Assembly: GCA_963758335.1 (NCBI GenBank) | Contig: CAVWVF010000002.1 | Span: 1,736,001-1,800,000, forward strand | DNA length: 64,000 bases | Origin: Roseiarcus sp963758335 | Lineage (GTDB): Bacteria > Pseudomonadota > Alphaproteobacteria > Rhizobiales > Beijerinckiaceae | Direction: 5' to 3' | Shown here: positions 17,233-27,384 of the stretch, piece after piece | How the letters are laid out: the number at the start of each line of letters is the position of its first letter | Position numbering within the stretch: the first letter of the stretch is position 1 | Notes under the pieces: model-generated | Databases searched by the model: none | The model's input: the letters and a program-made list of their open reading frames with translations, nothing else | Told to the model about the DNA's origin: nothing | Program-made: the position numbers and the translations under genes

Positions 17233-20200
17233 CTAGCGCGCCTCGGGAGTCAGACCGGCCCCTTCGGCAGGTCGCGCATCAATCAGCTTGGCCGGGTTGC
17301 CGCGCCAGCGCGAACGCGGCGGTGTGATTTCGCCCTTCATGAGGAACGAGTTGGCGTCGAGAACAGTCTTCTCGTTCATAGTCACTCCATAATGGACGAA
17401 AGCGCCGGGGCCGATCGCGCAACCCCGTCCAATTCGCGCATAGTCCGACTTGAAAACGCCCTCTTCCAGCGAGTGCGCCTGAATGAGGCTGGCCTCGTTG
17501 AGGTTCGCCTCGTCGCCGATCTCGACCAGCGTCGCCTCGGTGACGAAGCAGCCGTCGTCGAAAACCATGCGTCCGATCCGAACGCCGAGGAGACGCGAGA
17601 CAAGGTTGCGCATCGGCGTTCCCGGAAACAGCACGCTCAGAGGCGAATCCGACAATTTCCAATATCGCTCGACGCGCCAGAACGCGGGATCGTATACGGT
17701 GGCGAGATCGGGCTTGAGGCGGCAGAAGCCGATCGAAGCGCGCTCGAGGAGGATGAAAAACCCGATCGAGCCGACTCCGACCGCCAGGGTCGCCAACGCC
17801 ATGCCAACGAAGCTGGTCGAGCCGAAGAGCTCCGACGTTAAGGCGAACATGTAGATCGAGAGGAACACGAGGAACCAGCGCGACGCGAGCAGCCACGCCA
17901 TAGTGACGAGATTGCGGCGCGTTTTCAGCTTGAGCCGAAGACGTCGCTCGGCGTGGCCCATCCTGGCCAGGAGCTCGAGGTCGCGCGACGCGGCGCGCGG
18001 GATCTCGAATGCCGGCGAGCCCAGGAGACCCACGTTCTCGCGTAAGGGTCCGTCAATCGGCGCCATGACCTTAGTCGCGAGCAGGCAGTTCTCGCCGACG
18101 CGCGCCCCTGGCGGCACATAGACGTTGGTGCCGAAAAAATTGCAGCCGCCTACGCGGCATTCGCCCAGTTTGAAGGCGCGGCTCGACATGACGACGTTGC
18201 CGAGGAAGAGCCCGTCCGAGGCGACCGTTCCCGCGCCGACCGTGCACAGGAACGGGTTGTCCTGCCTCTGGCTGCAGCCGAAGTTCGAACCTGTCGGCTC
18301 GCCCGCGGCGAGCCGCCAGCCGACGAAGCGCAGATAGGAATCGATGAAGACGCTGTCGCCGAACAGGAGATTGAGGAATGGGGAATTGCCGACCGCGTCG
18401 ACGATCCGCCGCATGACGTCGTGAAAGCCGTAGAGCGGATAAATCCGGCCGGCCTCGAGGAACCGGCGCGCGATTCGCGGGATGATATGGACGATCGCGA
18501 GCATGGCCATTAGGGCGGCGCACGACAAGACCAGGGAGGTTGAGAGCGAAGCCGGCAGCAGGTCGATCATGGCGACGAGCGGCGCGGGGACGGCCGCGCT
18601 GGCGCGCTCCTCCCAGAAACCGGTTGCGCCCAGGAAAAGCGCGTCGGCCAACGCTCCTGCGACGGCGAGCGAAAGGAAGAGCTGCCCAAACGAAAAAGCA
18701 GCGCAGCGAAGCGGGTTCGCGGCGATGTCGTCGAGCAGGCGAAAATTGGTCGTCGTCCCCTCCGCGGGCGAGCCGTGGTAGCGCTTGCCCTCGGGCACGC
18801 GCTGACCGCCGAGCAGCGCCGAGGCGTGCCCCAACTGGCCGAAATCCTCGATCGTCGCGCCGAGGTCGAGCACGGCCGCTTCGCCGACATAGGCGTTCTT
18901 GCCGATGCGGATCGAGTCGAAGTGAAGGCGGTTGCGGAAGGCGGAGCTGCCGTTCGCCACGACGGTCCGGGCGACGACGGCGTCGTCGCCGACGCTGAAC
19001 AGGTCCGCGGCGACGGGAAACAGCGTCGTGCCGACGACCGCATTGCGGCCTATCCGCGCGCCGAGCGAGCGGAGGAAGACGTTGAACAGCGGCGTACCGG
19101 CGAAGGCGTTGGCGGGCGCCGAGCGGACAATGAAGCGGGCGAGCCAGAAGCGGAAGTAAGGGAGGCTCCAAAGCGGGATGGCTCCCGGCCGGGCGCGGCC
19201 GAGCAGCAGCCATTTCGCCGCGATCGCGAGGACATTGTGGCCGAAAAACCAGGCCGAGACAAAGGCCAGCGCACGCCCATAGAGCGCGGGCGGCGAATCG
19301 ACGGCGGCATAGGTCCATTCGAGGCCCGCCTGGGCGAGAAAGACGCCAAGCGCCCCGGCACCCAGATAGACCCCCGTCTGCGCCGCGCCACAGAGACAAT
19401 AGGCGGCGAGCGAGGGTCGGTGCTCGGGCGCCGCCTCCCGGGGAGGCGCGGCGACGGGTTTGGCACTGTCGATCGCGCGAGCGAGGCGGCGCACGCTGGG
19501 ATTGGCGTAGACGTCGCGCATGGCGACCCGCGTTTCCGGCGATAGCTGGCGAACGCGGGCGCAGAAGCGCGCCATCAAGAGGGAATGGGCGCCGTATTCG
19601 TTGAAAAAGTCGCCGTCGACGGAGACCTCGGCAAGGCGCAGCGTATCTTCCAGCGCGCGGGCCAGAAGCCGCTCAGTAGGCGTCGTCGGAGGGGCGTGGG
19701 TCTCGATCAAGCGCACACGCGGCGACTCTGGCGGCGGCAATTTCTCCCGATCCGTCTTGTTGCTGGCGAGAACGGGCAGGAAGGGCAGGCGCTCGAGATA
19801 GGCGGGGATCATGTAGGTCGGCAAAAGCGCCCGCATCAGCGCGACCATCGAAGCGGGATTGGGCTCCGGCGAGCCGTGCTTCACGGAGTAATAGGCCACA
19901 AGCTCCGGGGGGCCAGGGCTCGGCTCGAAGATCGCCGCAGCGGCTTGGGCAATCTCCGGGATCTGGAGCAGGACAGACTCGATCTCCGTTAACTCGATGC
20001 GATGGCCCCGCAGCTTGATCTGCGTATCCAGCCGCCCGAGATATTCGATCTCACCGTCCTGGTTGATCCGCCCGAGATCGCCGGTCCGATAGATGCGGCC
20101 GGAGGGGTTGTTAGGCAGCGCGAGGAAATCGTCAATGAACTTCGCTTTCGTCAGGTCCGGCCGGTTCAGATAGCCTTCAGCGACGCCGATCCCGCCGATG

Positions 20201-21381
20201 CCGATCTCACCGACTTCGCCCCGCTCCACCGCGGCGTCGCACTCAGGATCTAGGATCACGATCGAATAGGTCGGCAGCGGTTTGCCGATGGTCACCGGCC
20301 TATCGGGCGTCATGATGCCGAGCGTCGCGCCGACGGTCGTTTCGGTCGGCCCGTAGCCGTTGAGGAGCGTCCGGCCCCGCCGGCTCCAGCGCTTGACCAG
20401 CGCCGGCGGGCAGGCTTCACCGCCGATCGAAAGGATGCGCAGCTTGGGCAGCTCCCGCTCGATCGAGGCGAGCAGCGTAGGCACGCAGCAGAGGCAGGTC
20501 ACGTTGCGAGATTCGAGGAAATCGGCGAGCTCGCCGTCGAAGAGGCTCATGGCCGCCGTGTTTGGAACCAGCGTCGCGCCGGCGACGAGCGGAACCCAGG
20601 TTTCCTCGATCGAGAAATCGAAGGCGATCGATATGCCCTGATAGACCCGGTCGCCTGGCGCGAATCCGTAGAGTTCCGCGGCGATGCGGACGAAATTGCA
20701 GATGCTGGGATGCGCAACCGCGACCCCTTTGGGATGGCCCGTCGTGCCTGAAGTGTAGAGGACGTAGCAGAGCGCGTCGGCCGGAGGCGCCCGCTCGTCA
20801 TCGCCGAGCGGCGCAGCCTTGATCGCCCCGATCTCATCGCGCGCTTTGTCGAGGATGATTCGGCGAACCCTGAAATCGGCGAACCGGTCGGCGACCCTGA
20901 GGTGAGTAACGACATGCGACACAGACGCGTCGCGAAGAACATAACCCATGCGTTCCACGGGATGGTTGGCGTCGAGCGGGACGTAGGCGGCGCGCGCCTT
21001 CATCAGCGCGAAAAGCGCGGCATAGGCCTCTGGGCCTCGGTCGAGCAGCACTGCGACCCGGTCGCCGGCCTTGACGCCATTCGCGATGAAGAAACGGGCC
21101 ATCTGGTTAGCGCGTGCGTCAAGCTCGCGGAACGAGACTCTCGCGCCATCGACGTCGACGGCGACGCGGTCGCCGAAGCGGCGGCACGCATCCTCGATGA
21201 CGTCGTCGAGCCGCTCGCCATAGCGCCACCGCAGCGGCGATGCGCCGCAGATGACGGAGAGCGGGCGCGCGCCTTCAATCCGGCGGGCGCACTCGGCGCT
21301 AGCCGGGGACGGCGGCGAGCTCCCTGGCGCTGCGCCCGCCCTCGCCTTCGCCTCAGGTGAGTTCGCCGAAGAATGCGGCAT
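17233..21381 (-). CDS. Pls/PosA-type NRPS-like protein
   Basis: 1382 residues. An adenylation domain (about 60-550) has YTSGTTGHPKGV at 209-220, NGYGPTETT near 341 and YRTGDLGRI near 431. A carrier domain follows with GAHSLL; Ser600 is the expected phosphopantetheine site. The rest (about 650-1380) has several membrane helices alternating with hexapeptide-repeat (left-handed beta-helix) acyltransferase-like stretches, the terminal domain typical of epsilon-poly-lysine-synthase-like proteins. No condensation or thioesterase domain is seen. Such enzymes likely activate one amino acid and condense it repeatedly or transfer it at the inner membrane. The product cannot be predicted reliably. A papain-like exported protein lies upstream on the same strand. 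Confidence 0.9.
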   Translation of the reverse strand: MPHSSANSPEAKARAGAAPGSSPPSPASAECARRIEGARPLSVICGASPLRWRYGERLDDVIEDACRRFGDRVAVDVDGARVSFRELDARANQMARFFIANGVKAGDRVAVLLDRGPEAYAALFALMKARAAYVPLDANHPVERMGYVLRDASVSHVVTHLRVADRFADFRVRRIILDKARDEIGAIKAAPLGDDERAPPADALCYVLYTSGTTGHPKGVAVAHPSICNFVRIAAELYGFAPGDRVYQGISIAFDFSIEETWVPLVAGATLVPNTAAMSLFDGELADFLESRNVTCLCCVPTLLASIERELPKLRILSIGGEACPPALVKRWSRRGRTLLNGYGPTETTVGATLGIMTPDRPVTIGKPLPTYSIVILDPECDAAVERGEVGEIGIGGIGVAEGYLNRPDLTKAKFIDDFLALPNNPSGRIYRTGDLGRINQDGEIEYLGRLDTQIKLRGHRIELTEIESVLLQIPEIAQAAAAIFEPSPGPPELVAYYSVKHGSPEPNPASMVALMRALLPTYMIPAYLERLPFLPVLASNKTDREKLPPPESPRVRLIETHAPPTTPTERLLARALEDTLRLAEVSVDGDFFNEYGAHSLLMARFCARVRQLSPETRVAMRDVYANPSVRRLARAIDSAKPVAAPPREAAPEHRPSLAAYCLCGAAQTGVYLGAGALGVFLAQAGLEWTYAAVDSPPALYGRALAFVSAWFFGHNVLAIAAKWLLLGRARPGAIPLWSLPYFRFWLARFIVRSAPANAFAGTPLFNVFLRSLGARIGRNAVVGTTLFPVAADLFSVGDDAVVARTVVANGSSAFRNRLHFDSIRIGKNAYVGEAAVLDLGATIEDFGQLGHASALLGGQRVPEGKRYHGSPAEGTTTNFRLLDDIAANPLRCAAFSFGQLFLSLAVAGALADALFLGATGFWEERASAAVPAPLVAMIDLLPASLSTSLVLSCAALMAMLAIVHIIPRIARRFLEAGRIYPLYGFHDVMRRIVDAVGNSPFLNLLFGDSVFIDSYLRFVGWRLAAGEPTGSNFGCSQRQDNPFLCTVGAGTVASDGLFLGNVVMSSRAFKLGECRVGGCNFFGTNVYVPPGARVGENCLLATKVMAPIDGPLRENVGLLGSPAFEIPRAASRDLELLARMGHAERRLRLKLKTRRNLVTMAWLLASRWFLVFLSIYMFALTSELFGSTSFVGMALATLAVGVGSIGFFILLERASIGFCRLKPDLATVYDPAFWRVERYWKLSDSPLSVLFPGTPMRNLVSRLLGVRIGRMVFDDGCFVTEATLVEIGDEANLNEASLIQAHSLEEGVFKSDYARIGRGCAIGPGAFVHYGVTMNEKTVLDANSFLMKGEITPPRSRWRGNPAKLIDARPAEGAGLTPEAR

Positions 21382-21633
21382 GGCTTTGATTTACCGTCTT
21401 CTAGGCTGCCATGGTCCCCTTGGACGCTATTGCCTAAAACGCACAGGGCGCACAAGCGTCTCGGGGTTCCAGTTTGGCGAATTCGAACTCATTGGCGCAC
21501 CGACGCCAGCGACAAGATTGTCGCGCCGATCAAGCCCAGGAGCTCCCGATCTGGCTGCATCGGCTCCAACCGGCGTCGGCCCCACGCCGGCATTGAATTC
21601 GCAAAACGCCCATCAGCAGACTCGGTCGACGCT

Positions 21634-22564
21634 CTACTGCTTGTCGACCGTCACCGTCACGTCGTCCAGCTCGTCTATGGATCGTCTCGGCGGGGGCGCG
21701 GTAGGTGTAAGGCGCAAGCGAGTCCTTGATCCAATAAAAAAGCGGTGTGCCGTCCTTGGCGTAATCGCCGCCGTAGATCATGAGCACATGGTCTTCCGAG
21801 TCCGAGCCCCACACCACCGCCTTGCCGCGCGCCAGCGAACGGTGAATGAGCTCGATCATCTGATCGAGCTTCACATACATCACCCGCGTCTCGGGGCGCG
21901 CGACCGGGTCGTGCGAAGAGCCCCAACCCTCGATGCCATCGCGTGCAAGGTCGAATTCGACCCACTGCTCTTGGCCGAGAACGGCGCGAGCCAACTCGGC
22001 CGGGCTCAACGCGTCGCCGTCGAGATGGGTGGTTCCCGGCTTAGCGCCGAGCATGGTTTTCAGGGCCTCATCAAGCGCCTTGCGCCGGCCCGCAGGATCT
22101 GCATAGCGCGCAAGCTTTTGTTCGATGGCGGGGAAAATCGGGTCTTCCTGATCGACGACGTCGTGGAAATCGTCTTCGGCGAGCAACCCGTTTTGTCTAA
22201 TGAGGGCGAGCGCTTCGACCGGGAGCCCTCCATTGTCCAGGTGGCGAGGCTCGCCGCGGATCAGACGCAGGAACCGATCCGCGATCGCGGCGCGCTGCAG
22301 CGCGCCGCGCGACAGCGCGATCTGGGAGCCCGGATGGCGAACCATATAATTGGTTTCCAGCATGCTGAGCGTCGCAAAGACCCAGCAAAGATCCGACTCA
22401 CCCTGGTCGAGCGGCGGTGTGATCGGTAGAAGATAGCTTTCCGCGACCTGACCCTCTGCCGGCCGAATGTCCATGTTCGCGGGCATATCGGCGAAGGCGC
22501 TATTCTCGAGGTCCGCGGACAAAGCCGCGCAAAAGGCGGCGAGAGCGATGAACAGTCTTCTCAA
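21634..22564 (-). CDS. exported papain-like (C1) peptidase homologue, C-terminal frameshift
   Basis: TTG start at 22562-22564 behind gagggaag; signal peptide LRRLFIALAAFCAALSA. The catalytic region has PLDQGESDLCWVFATLSMLE, with Gln and Cys spaced as in papain-family enzymes, and DSEDHVLMIYGGD with the His. A one-base shift near 21664 is needed to restore ETI then DELDDVTVTVDKQ and the stop at 21634-21636; without it the frame runs to 21530 with unrelated residues. Probably periplasmic. It lies about 250 bp upstream of the NRPS-like gene on the same strand, but a link is only suggested by position. Confidence 0.7.
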
Positions 22565-23063
22565 GGCGAGCTTCCCTCTGCTCTCACTTTCGACGAGCCC
22601 GTGGAAGGCAGGCGTCTCGGAGCAAGAGGGCGAGGGTCCAGCGCTGAGGTTTCCTGTTCATGTTCGCGTCTAGTTGAGAACGGGCGGAGACCTTGACTGC
22701 CCTTTTCGGTTGATTTTGTGGCGGTGATCGCGTGATGGTGTTAACCGTAGGGTTAGAAATGTCGGCGCACGCGCCATCACTAAAACGACGGAAAAGTGGA
22801 GCTAATTGTTTCGGACGCCCTGAATTTGGCTGAAGCCCAAGTAGCGGCAGACGGAAAAGCCGCAGGAGTACCCCACGGCAGGCGCTCGAACAGGACCGAC
22901 CGGTCCAAGCAGACGTGTACTCGGCAAGGAGACTGAGAACGAGCCGCTCGTCTGTTGCTAGGGAAAGGCGCTGAAGCGCGACGCGGAAAGGTCCACGGAC
23001 GTCATTCTAGAGGACGACCTCATCGTCGGCCTGCCGAGCAGCTGGCTCGGCTGCAGAGGATTC
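22565..23063. other. gene-free stretch
   Basis: About 500 bp without a supported gene. No inverted repeat or IS end was recognised. Confidence 0.4.
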
Positions 23064-23453
23064 CTATTCACGGGCAGCGGTCGCGCGCGAAGTGGTGGGC
23101 AAGGAGGGCCAGGTGGTTGCGATGGAAATCGACCCTGTGACCTTCAAATACGGCAAAGCCAATCTCGAAAGGGCGGGCTACCGAGATGTTGTGCTGGTGC
23201 TTGCCGACGGCGGCTTGGGCTATCCCGAGCTGCAGCCCTATAACCGGATCGCCATGACGGCCGCCTGTACAGAGATCCCCTCGCCGTTGCTGGAGCCGCT
23301 CGCCGTTGGCGGAAGGCTCATTGCGCCGGTGATCGGGGCCATCGGGCAGGATTTGACCGTGTTCGAAAAGTCCACGACCGACGTTTCCCAAAAGTTCATC
23401 TGCACTGTGCTCTACGATTTGCGCGGGCAGTATGGCGTTCGGGGGTGCCAGGA
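23064..23453 (+). pseudogene. protein-L-isoaspartate methyltransferase fragment
   Basis: Readable from SRAAVAREVVGKEGQVVAME through NLERAGYRDVVLVLADGGLG, YNRIAMTAACTEIPSPLLEP and GGRLIAPVIGAIGQDLTVFE. This is the SAM-fold core of a PCMT-like repair methyltransferase after motif I; the N-terminal half including the GxGxG loop is missing, so it cannot be active. No start codon context. Confidence 0.7.
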
Positions 23454-23460
23454 ATCATGA

Positions 23461-23783
23461 ACCAGGCAATTATCCCCACCTCCAATCGCGGAATGTACCT
23501 CGAATAGAACCTCATGACGGGTCAGCCCGTGATCAGCTTGCCCCGATCAATAGCTGGTTCACAGTCCTGGGCAGGGACATGCTCTCTCATCCGGGCGCGA
23601 GGATAAATCCCAGGCTAGTCCGAAGAGCGCGGAACGCCGCCTAAGAAAGAGCCGCCGTTGCGAACATCAAAGATATGATCCTCACTGGGACCGCCCCGAA
23701 TGCAGGTAGATGTTGCCGAGCAGCGGCGAGATCGCCGACCCCTGCCCGGTTCCCCTGTCGCTGTCCGTCACGACCCCGCTCGG
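23461..23783. other. gene-free stretch
   Basis: No gene or repeat could be supported. Confidence 0.35.
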
Positions 23784-24424
23784 TCATAGCGCGGCCCTCC
23801 GTTGTCCCAAGCGGATGCCCGTCATTCCTCGCGAGAAGACGAACAGGAACGCGTGCATCAGCTTGCCGAACGGGAACCAGATGAAGAAGGCGCAGAGGCT
23901 CAAAATGTGCAGGGTCAGCAGCGTCTCGTAGGGCAGGCCCAGATGCGCCGCGGCGAGCAACCCCGTCGCGACCGGCAGGAAGGTCATCAGCCAGCTGATG
24001 TAATCGTCGGCGCGCGAGATCAGCCGCAGCACCGGGCTCGTCAGCCGAAACACGAGCGCCACGATGAGCGAGGCCGCGGTGATGACGCCGACCATCATGA
24101 CCAGATTGTTCGGCAGCCCCGGCCAGCTGAGCCCCGTCAGGCTCCTGATGAACAGGATATGCGGCACGAACAGGAACACGACGACAGCGAGGCCGAGATG
24201 AAAGATGTAGCCGTTGACGAACTGCACGACGCCGGACTTCTGAAACGGTTCGTAGGGCCAGAGCTTGACGACGATGCCCCTGAGCGCCGCAACGAAGGCC
24301 GAGGGCGCGCCGGCGCGGGGCTCGGCGGCGATGAGCCGCCAGGGCAGCGCCAGAGCGTCCCGACGACGAAGATGATCAGCGAGGCCTCGAGCGCCGGCCC
24401 GCGGGCGAAATCCAGCAGCGTCAT
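23784..24424 (-). pseudogene. NarI/DsrM-like membrane cytochrome subunit, one frameshift
   Basis: ATG at 24422-24424 gives MTLLDFARGPALEASLIIFV; near 24361 the frame shifts by one base and continues LPWRLIAAEP, VVKLWPYEPFQKSGVVQFVN, GYIFHLGLAVVVFLFVPHIL and LTLHILSLCAFFIWFPFGKL. Several hydrophobic helices with His residues suit a di-heme b subunit that passes electrons from quinol to a soluble partner. The start overlaps the stop of a preceding gene (ATGA). No catalytic subunit remains nearby, so the complex cannot be named. Confidence 0.65.
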
Positions 24425-24612
24425 GGCTGGTCCCCTTCGATTTGATAGCTTCCTGACCTCGGCTCGCCAGATGGCGCCGCGCGATCCAGGCGGCGCCGGC
24501 GCCGAGCGCAACGCCGGCAGCGCCCGCCGCGGCGAGCGGCAGGCCGAAATCGCTGAGCGAGGCCGACAGAGGCCGATAAAAACGGCCCTGGTCCCAGAAG
24601 TCGGGCCGAGTT
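24421..24612 (-). pseudogene. C-terminal membrane-anchor fragment upstream of NarI-like gene
   Basis: Readable as DFWDQGRFYRPLSASLSDFG, a hydrophobic helix (LPLAAAGAAGVALGAGAAW), then RRHLASRGQEAIKSK and, after a one-base shift in the G-run complementary to 24432-24435, GDQP and a stop overlapping the next ATG. It is the tail of a tail-anchored redox-complex subunit whose body was replaced by the TPR fragment upstream. Confidence 0.45.
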
Positions 24613-24615
24613 CAT

Positions 24616-25020
24616 ATGGAACACACCGATTAACGGATCGTGTGGACTCAACCGCATCGCTTGTTCCGCATCGGACTTGGCTTGTTCGAACCGGCCGAGA
24701 GCAGAGTTGGAGACGCTTCGCGGGGCATACAGCGGGGCATAGTTCGGATTGATGGCGAGACCGGCGTCGGCAGTGCGGACAAACTCATCAAAGCGGCGGC
24801 GCGAAGAGGATAGGTGACCACTTTTCGCCAAATACGCCCGCATGGTATCGGGAGCGAGCGCTATAGCCCGGTCGGCCTGACCGATCACTTTGGCGTCGTA
24901 GTCGATTTCGGGGTTGGCAAAGAAAAGAGACTCAACCTCATAGCACCATGCTTCGCCCGCCAACGCATCCGCGGCGTTCGGGTCGATGCAATCCCGAAGG
25001 TCTCGCGCCAAGGTCGTCAA
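24616..25020 (-). pseudogene. TPR fragment of an adenylate-cyclase-type regulator
   Basis: The reading ALAPDTMRAYLAKSGHL, DAGLAINPNYAPLYAPRSV and LGRFEQAKSDAEQAMRLSPH plus DPLIGVFHMN matches the TPR tail of rhizobial class III adenylate cyclases or winged-helix/TPR proteins. It joins abruptly to the membrane-anchor fragment at about 24613. The N-terminal catalytic part is absent. Confidence 0.6.
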
Positions 25021-25081
25021 GGCCGATCGTACTTGGTGCGGACTTCCTCCTCGGCCGGCCCGACGCTATTCACGGCGACGA

Positions 25082-25297
25082 TGATCATGTCCGCGTCTTC
25101 TTAGCCGTCTCGGTCGGCTTCGGCAGCGCAATTCGTTCGAGGATTTCCCCGACAAGAATGTGAGCCTGCACTGCTGTCAGTTCTTAGGCGATAAGGTTTG
25201 CGTCTACGCGCAGGCGAAACATCGTCCGAGAGTCGCCGGGCGTTTCGGCCTCAATCACAATCTTTCGAACCACAGCCCTGCCTCACCCCGCGCAGCT
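25082..25297 (-). pseudogene. small degenerate gene
   Basis: The minus strand reads VVRKIVIEAETPGDSRTMFR, an in-frame TAA, then LTAVQAHILVGEILERIALP and KPTETAKKTRT with a stop. The composition is protein-like on both sides of the stop, suggesting one short gene with a premature stop. Not recognised. Confidence 0.35.
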
Positions 25298-25433
25298 GCC
25301 GGTTCTCTACGATTGACCGACGTCCAGGGCAAGGAAAGTACACGAGCTTCCGCTTGCCGCGCGCGAGCCACACTCCCATCGCAGACCACGGCCACTCACC
25401 CGGACCGCAATTCTGGAGCCGAAAAAAGCTGGC

Positions 25434-25748
25434 TTAGGTCCGGGAGGTCTTCTGCAACGCCTCGATCTGCTTTTTCACTGGCTCGAAAGCGGCAGTGAAC
25501 ACGGCAGTGGTCAATTGGGCAATGTGTTGGCTATCGCTGACAGCGGCTTCAACCCCTTCTTTGATCAGCCGCTGCTGTAATTCCATGACCTCTGTCGGGC
25601 TTTTCACTGCGGCCAGCGCCTGCATCGCAGCGGTCAGGTTCTTGACATTCTTTGTTGCCAATTCCTGATACGCCTTGGTCAACTCCTGAACGGCGGCTAT
25701 TGAGGCGGCGCTGGCTTCGGCGATCTGCTCACTGGGTTGTTCGGCCAT
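25434..25748 (-). CDS. phasin family protein
   Basis: 104 residues from ATG 25746-25748 (MAEQPSEQIAEASAASIAAV), behind aagga. Helical amphipathic sequence with ELTKAYQELATKNVKNLTAA, SPTEVMELQQRLIKEGVEAA and AAFEPVKKQIEALQK is typical of phasins that coat polyhydroxyalkanoate granules. The frame is open further upstream, but those residues lack phasin character. It is monocistronic here; upstream lies an IS21 end. Together with the PhaC-like remnant at 12 kb it suggests a PHA-storing host. Confidence 0.85.
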   Translation of the reverse strand: MAEQPSEQIAEASAASIAAVQELTKAYQELATKNVKNLTAAMQALAAVKSPTEVMELQQRLIKEGVEAAVSDSQHIAQLTTAVFTAAFEPVKKQIEALQKTSRT

Positions 25749-25911
25749 GGCTGGAAATCCTTCAGAAATGGGCTCCGGTCGCCTCATACCCTGATAGCGG
25801 GGGCGAAACTGTGGCAAACTCGAAAACTTCTTAGATCGAACTCCACCAGAGCGCGACTTCGACCACTTCCGGCCGCAAATGCGCTTCGACGTGCTGATTC
25901 CTGGGGAAGCC

Positions 25912-26346
25912 GCCCACCAAAACGAGATGATGCCGCCCACCGGAACGGAATAATGCCGCCCGGGGTTTTTTGACGGCGACGGGCGCCTCCGCTGGCCTGT
26001 TTAGGGTCGCTCCTTTGGCAATCCAAGGGAGCGATCGATGCCAGCGGAAAGAGTTTCGATGCGCCAGGCGCGCGAGATCATTCGTCTGAAGTTTTCAACC
26101 AGCCTGCCGACGCGCGAGATCGCGCGGCGTGTTGGTCTCGCGCCTTCAACGGTTCGGGAGACGTTGAGTCGTTTGGAGAGCGCTGGGCTTTGTTGGCCGT
26201 TGCCGGAGGGGATCGGCGACGCCGAACTGGAGGCGGCGCTTTACGCCAATCGCAGGGGCAAACGGGGACACCGCCATGCCGAGCCGGATTGGCCCGCGGT
26301 CCCAGAGTTGAAGCGCAAGCACGTCACTCTGCTGATCGTCTGGGAC
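25912..26346 (+). mobile_element. IS21 left part, cut by IS6
   Basis: Direct repeats of the type gatgccgccca (25912-25960), characteristic of multiple IS21 terminal repeats, precede istA. The element is interrupted at 26346 and no continuation is found on the other side of the IS6 copy. Confidence 0.65.
26038..26346 (+). pseudogene. IS21 IstA N-terminal fragment
   Basis: ATG at 26038 gives MPAERVSMRQAREIIRLKFS, a helix-turn-helix (LPTREIARRVGLAPSTVRET) and RKHVTLLIVWD, the start of IstA transposase. It ends where the IS6 terminal repeat begins at 26347; the DDE domain is missing. The open frame to 26451 is antisense IS6 sequence. Confidence 0.85.
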
Positions 26347-27135
26347 GGCACTGTCACGTTGCCATGCGAAAAGCGCGAGCGGTCTACGCCTTACGGATTT
26401 TCAAGCCGCCGCGACGGCCTCGCGCCACGTGGTCATTGCCGCGGCGCGTAGCACGCGGTGAGATTGAGCTGACGTGAGATGGCGTTGGACGTTGAAAGTG
26501 TTGTACGCAGCGGCGTGGGTTGAGAGGAACTTCTGGGCTGAGCCTGCGCTCTTGAAGCGTTGCATCTTGCGCATCCGCCGTCGGGTCGGCTGATGCGAAT
26601 TCTCGGCCCGATTGTTCTTCCATCGCCCGCGATCATGCAGGTGGTCGATGCCGAGATCGAGGGTTGCTGCGCGGTAGGACCGCAAATCATCCGTGACCAA
26701 CCGCTCAGGAGCGACGGCGTATTTCCTTAGAAGTTTGCGCATCAGTTTCAACGCGGCGTGCTTGTTGCGCTTGGACTGGACCAGCACATCCAGAACCTCG
26801 CCCTCGGCGTCGACGGCGCGCCACAGGTAAACCATGCGCCCATCGATTTTCAGATAGACCTCGTCCAGATGCCAGATCGAATGCGGTTTGGGACGGCGCT
26901 TGCGCAATTCCGCCGCTATGATCGGCCCGAAATGATTCACCCAGCGTCGGATTGTTTCGTACGAAATTGCAATTCCGCGCTCCGCGAGCAAATCTTCGAC
27001 GTCTCGAAAGCTGAGCGTGAACCGGAGATAGAGCCAGATCGCCTGGTGAATGATCTCCGGAGGGAACCGATATCCGGAGTAGCTGATTTTCGTCATGCTC
27101 TTTGGCTACCAAGCCGCCGACGACGTGACAACGCC
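26347..27135 (-). mobile_element. complete IS6-family element
   Basis: Terminal repeats ggcactgtcacgttg (26347) and ggcgttgtcacgtcg (complement, ending 27135) flank one transposase. Length 789 bp is normal for IS6. Flanking octamers differ (tctgggac and tgcgtcgg), so one side was deleted or recombined after insertion, as IS6 cointegration readily does. Confidence 0.85.
26401..27096 (-). CDS. IS6-family transposase
   Basis: 231 residues, complete. DDE residues are seen in WHLDEVYLKIDGRMVYLWRA, LVTDDLRSYRAATLDLG and NNRAENSHQPTRRRMRKMQ. The start MTKISYSGYRFPPEIIHQAI is shared with the deleted copy at 15186. Three further partial copies lie at 45500-45919, 49997-50277 and 2476-2527. Confidence 0.93.
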   Translation of the reverse strand: MTKISYSGYRFPPEIIHQAIWLYLRFTLSFRDVEDLLAERGIAISYETIRRWVNHFGPIIAAELRKRRPKPHSIWHLDEVYLKIDGRMVYLWRAVDAEGEVLDVLVQSKRNKHAALKLMRKLLRKYAVAPERLVTDDLRSYRAATLDLGIDHLHDRGRWKNNRAENSHQPTRRRMRKMQRFKSAGSAQKFLSTHAAAYNTFNVQRHLTSAQSHRVLRAAAMTTWREAVAAA

Positions 27136-27384
27136 TGCGTCGGTGCTGGCGGCCACGCAGTCACAGACGGCCGTACCACTGTATCAAATACGTAATTCGT
27201 GGCAGAGAGAGATGGATTCGAACCAGAGATATCTCTCGCCGTATTGCCTACCGCGCAGTCAGAGACTCCCGTACCACCAAAATCGGCCACAGAGATTTTG
27301 GCCCAGGAGACGAGAGCGCGTTCGCCTTGCGCTGCCCCAGATGCCGAGCCTTTCCGCATTGCCGAACGCCCCGCCTCGATCCGG

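Noticed and set aside
18071..19399. 442-codon frame on the minus strand
   Set aside because: Out-of-frame reading inside the NRPS-like gene; Arg/Pro-rich composition.
27200..27224. tRNA gene
   Set aside because: Only the T-loop and CCA end are recognisable, with T-stem mismatches and no anticodon arm; treated as a possible scar instead.
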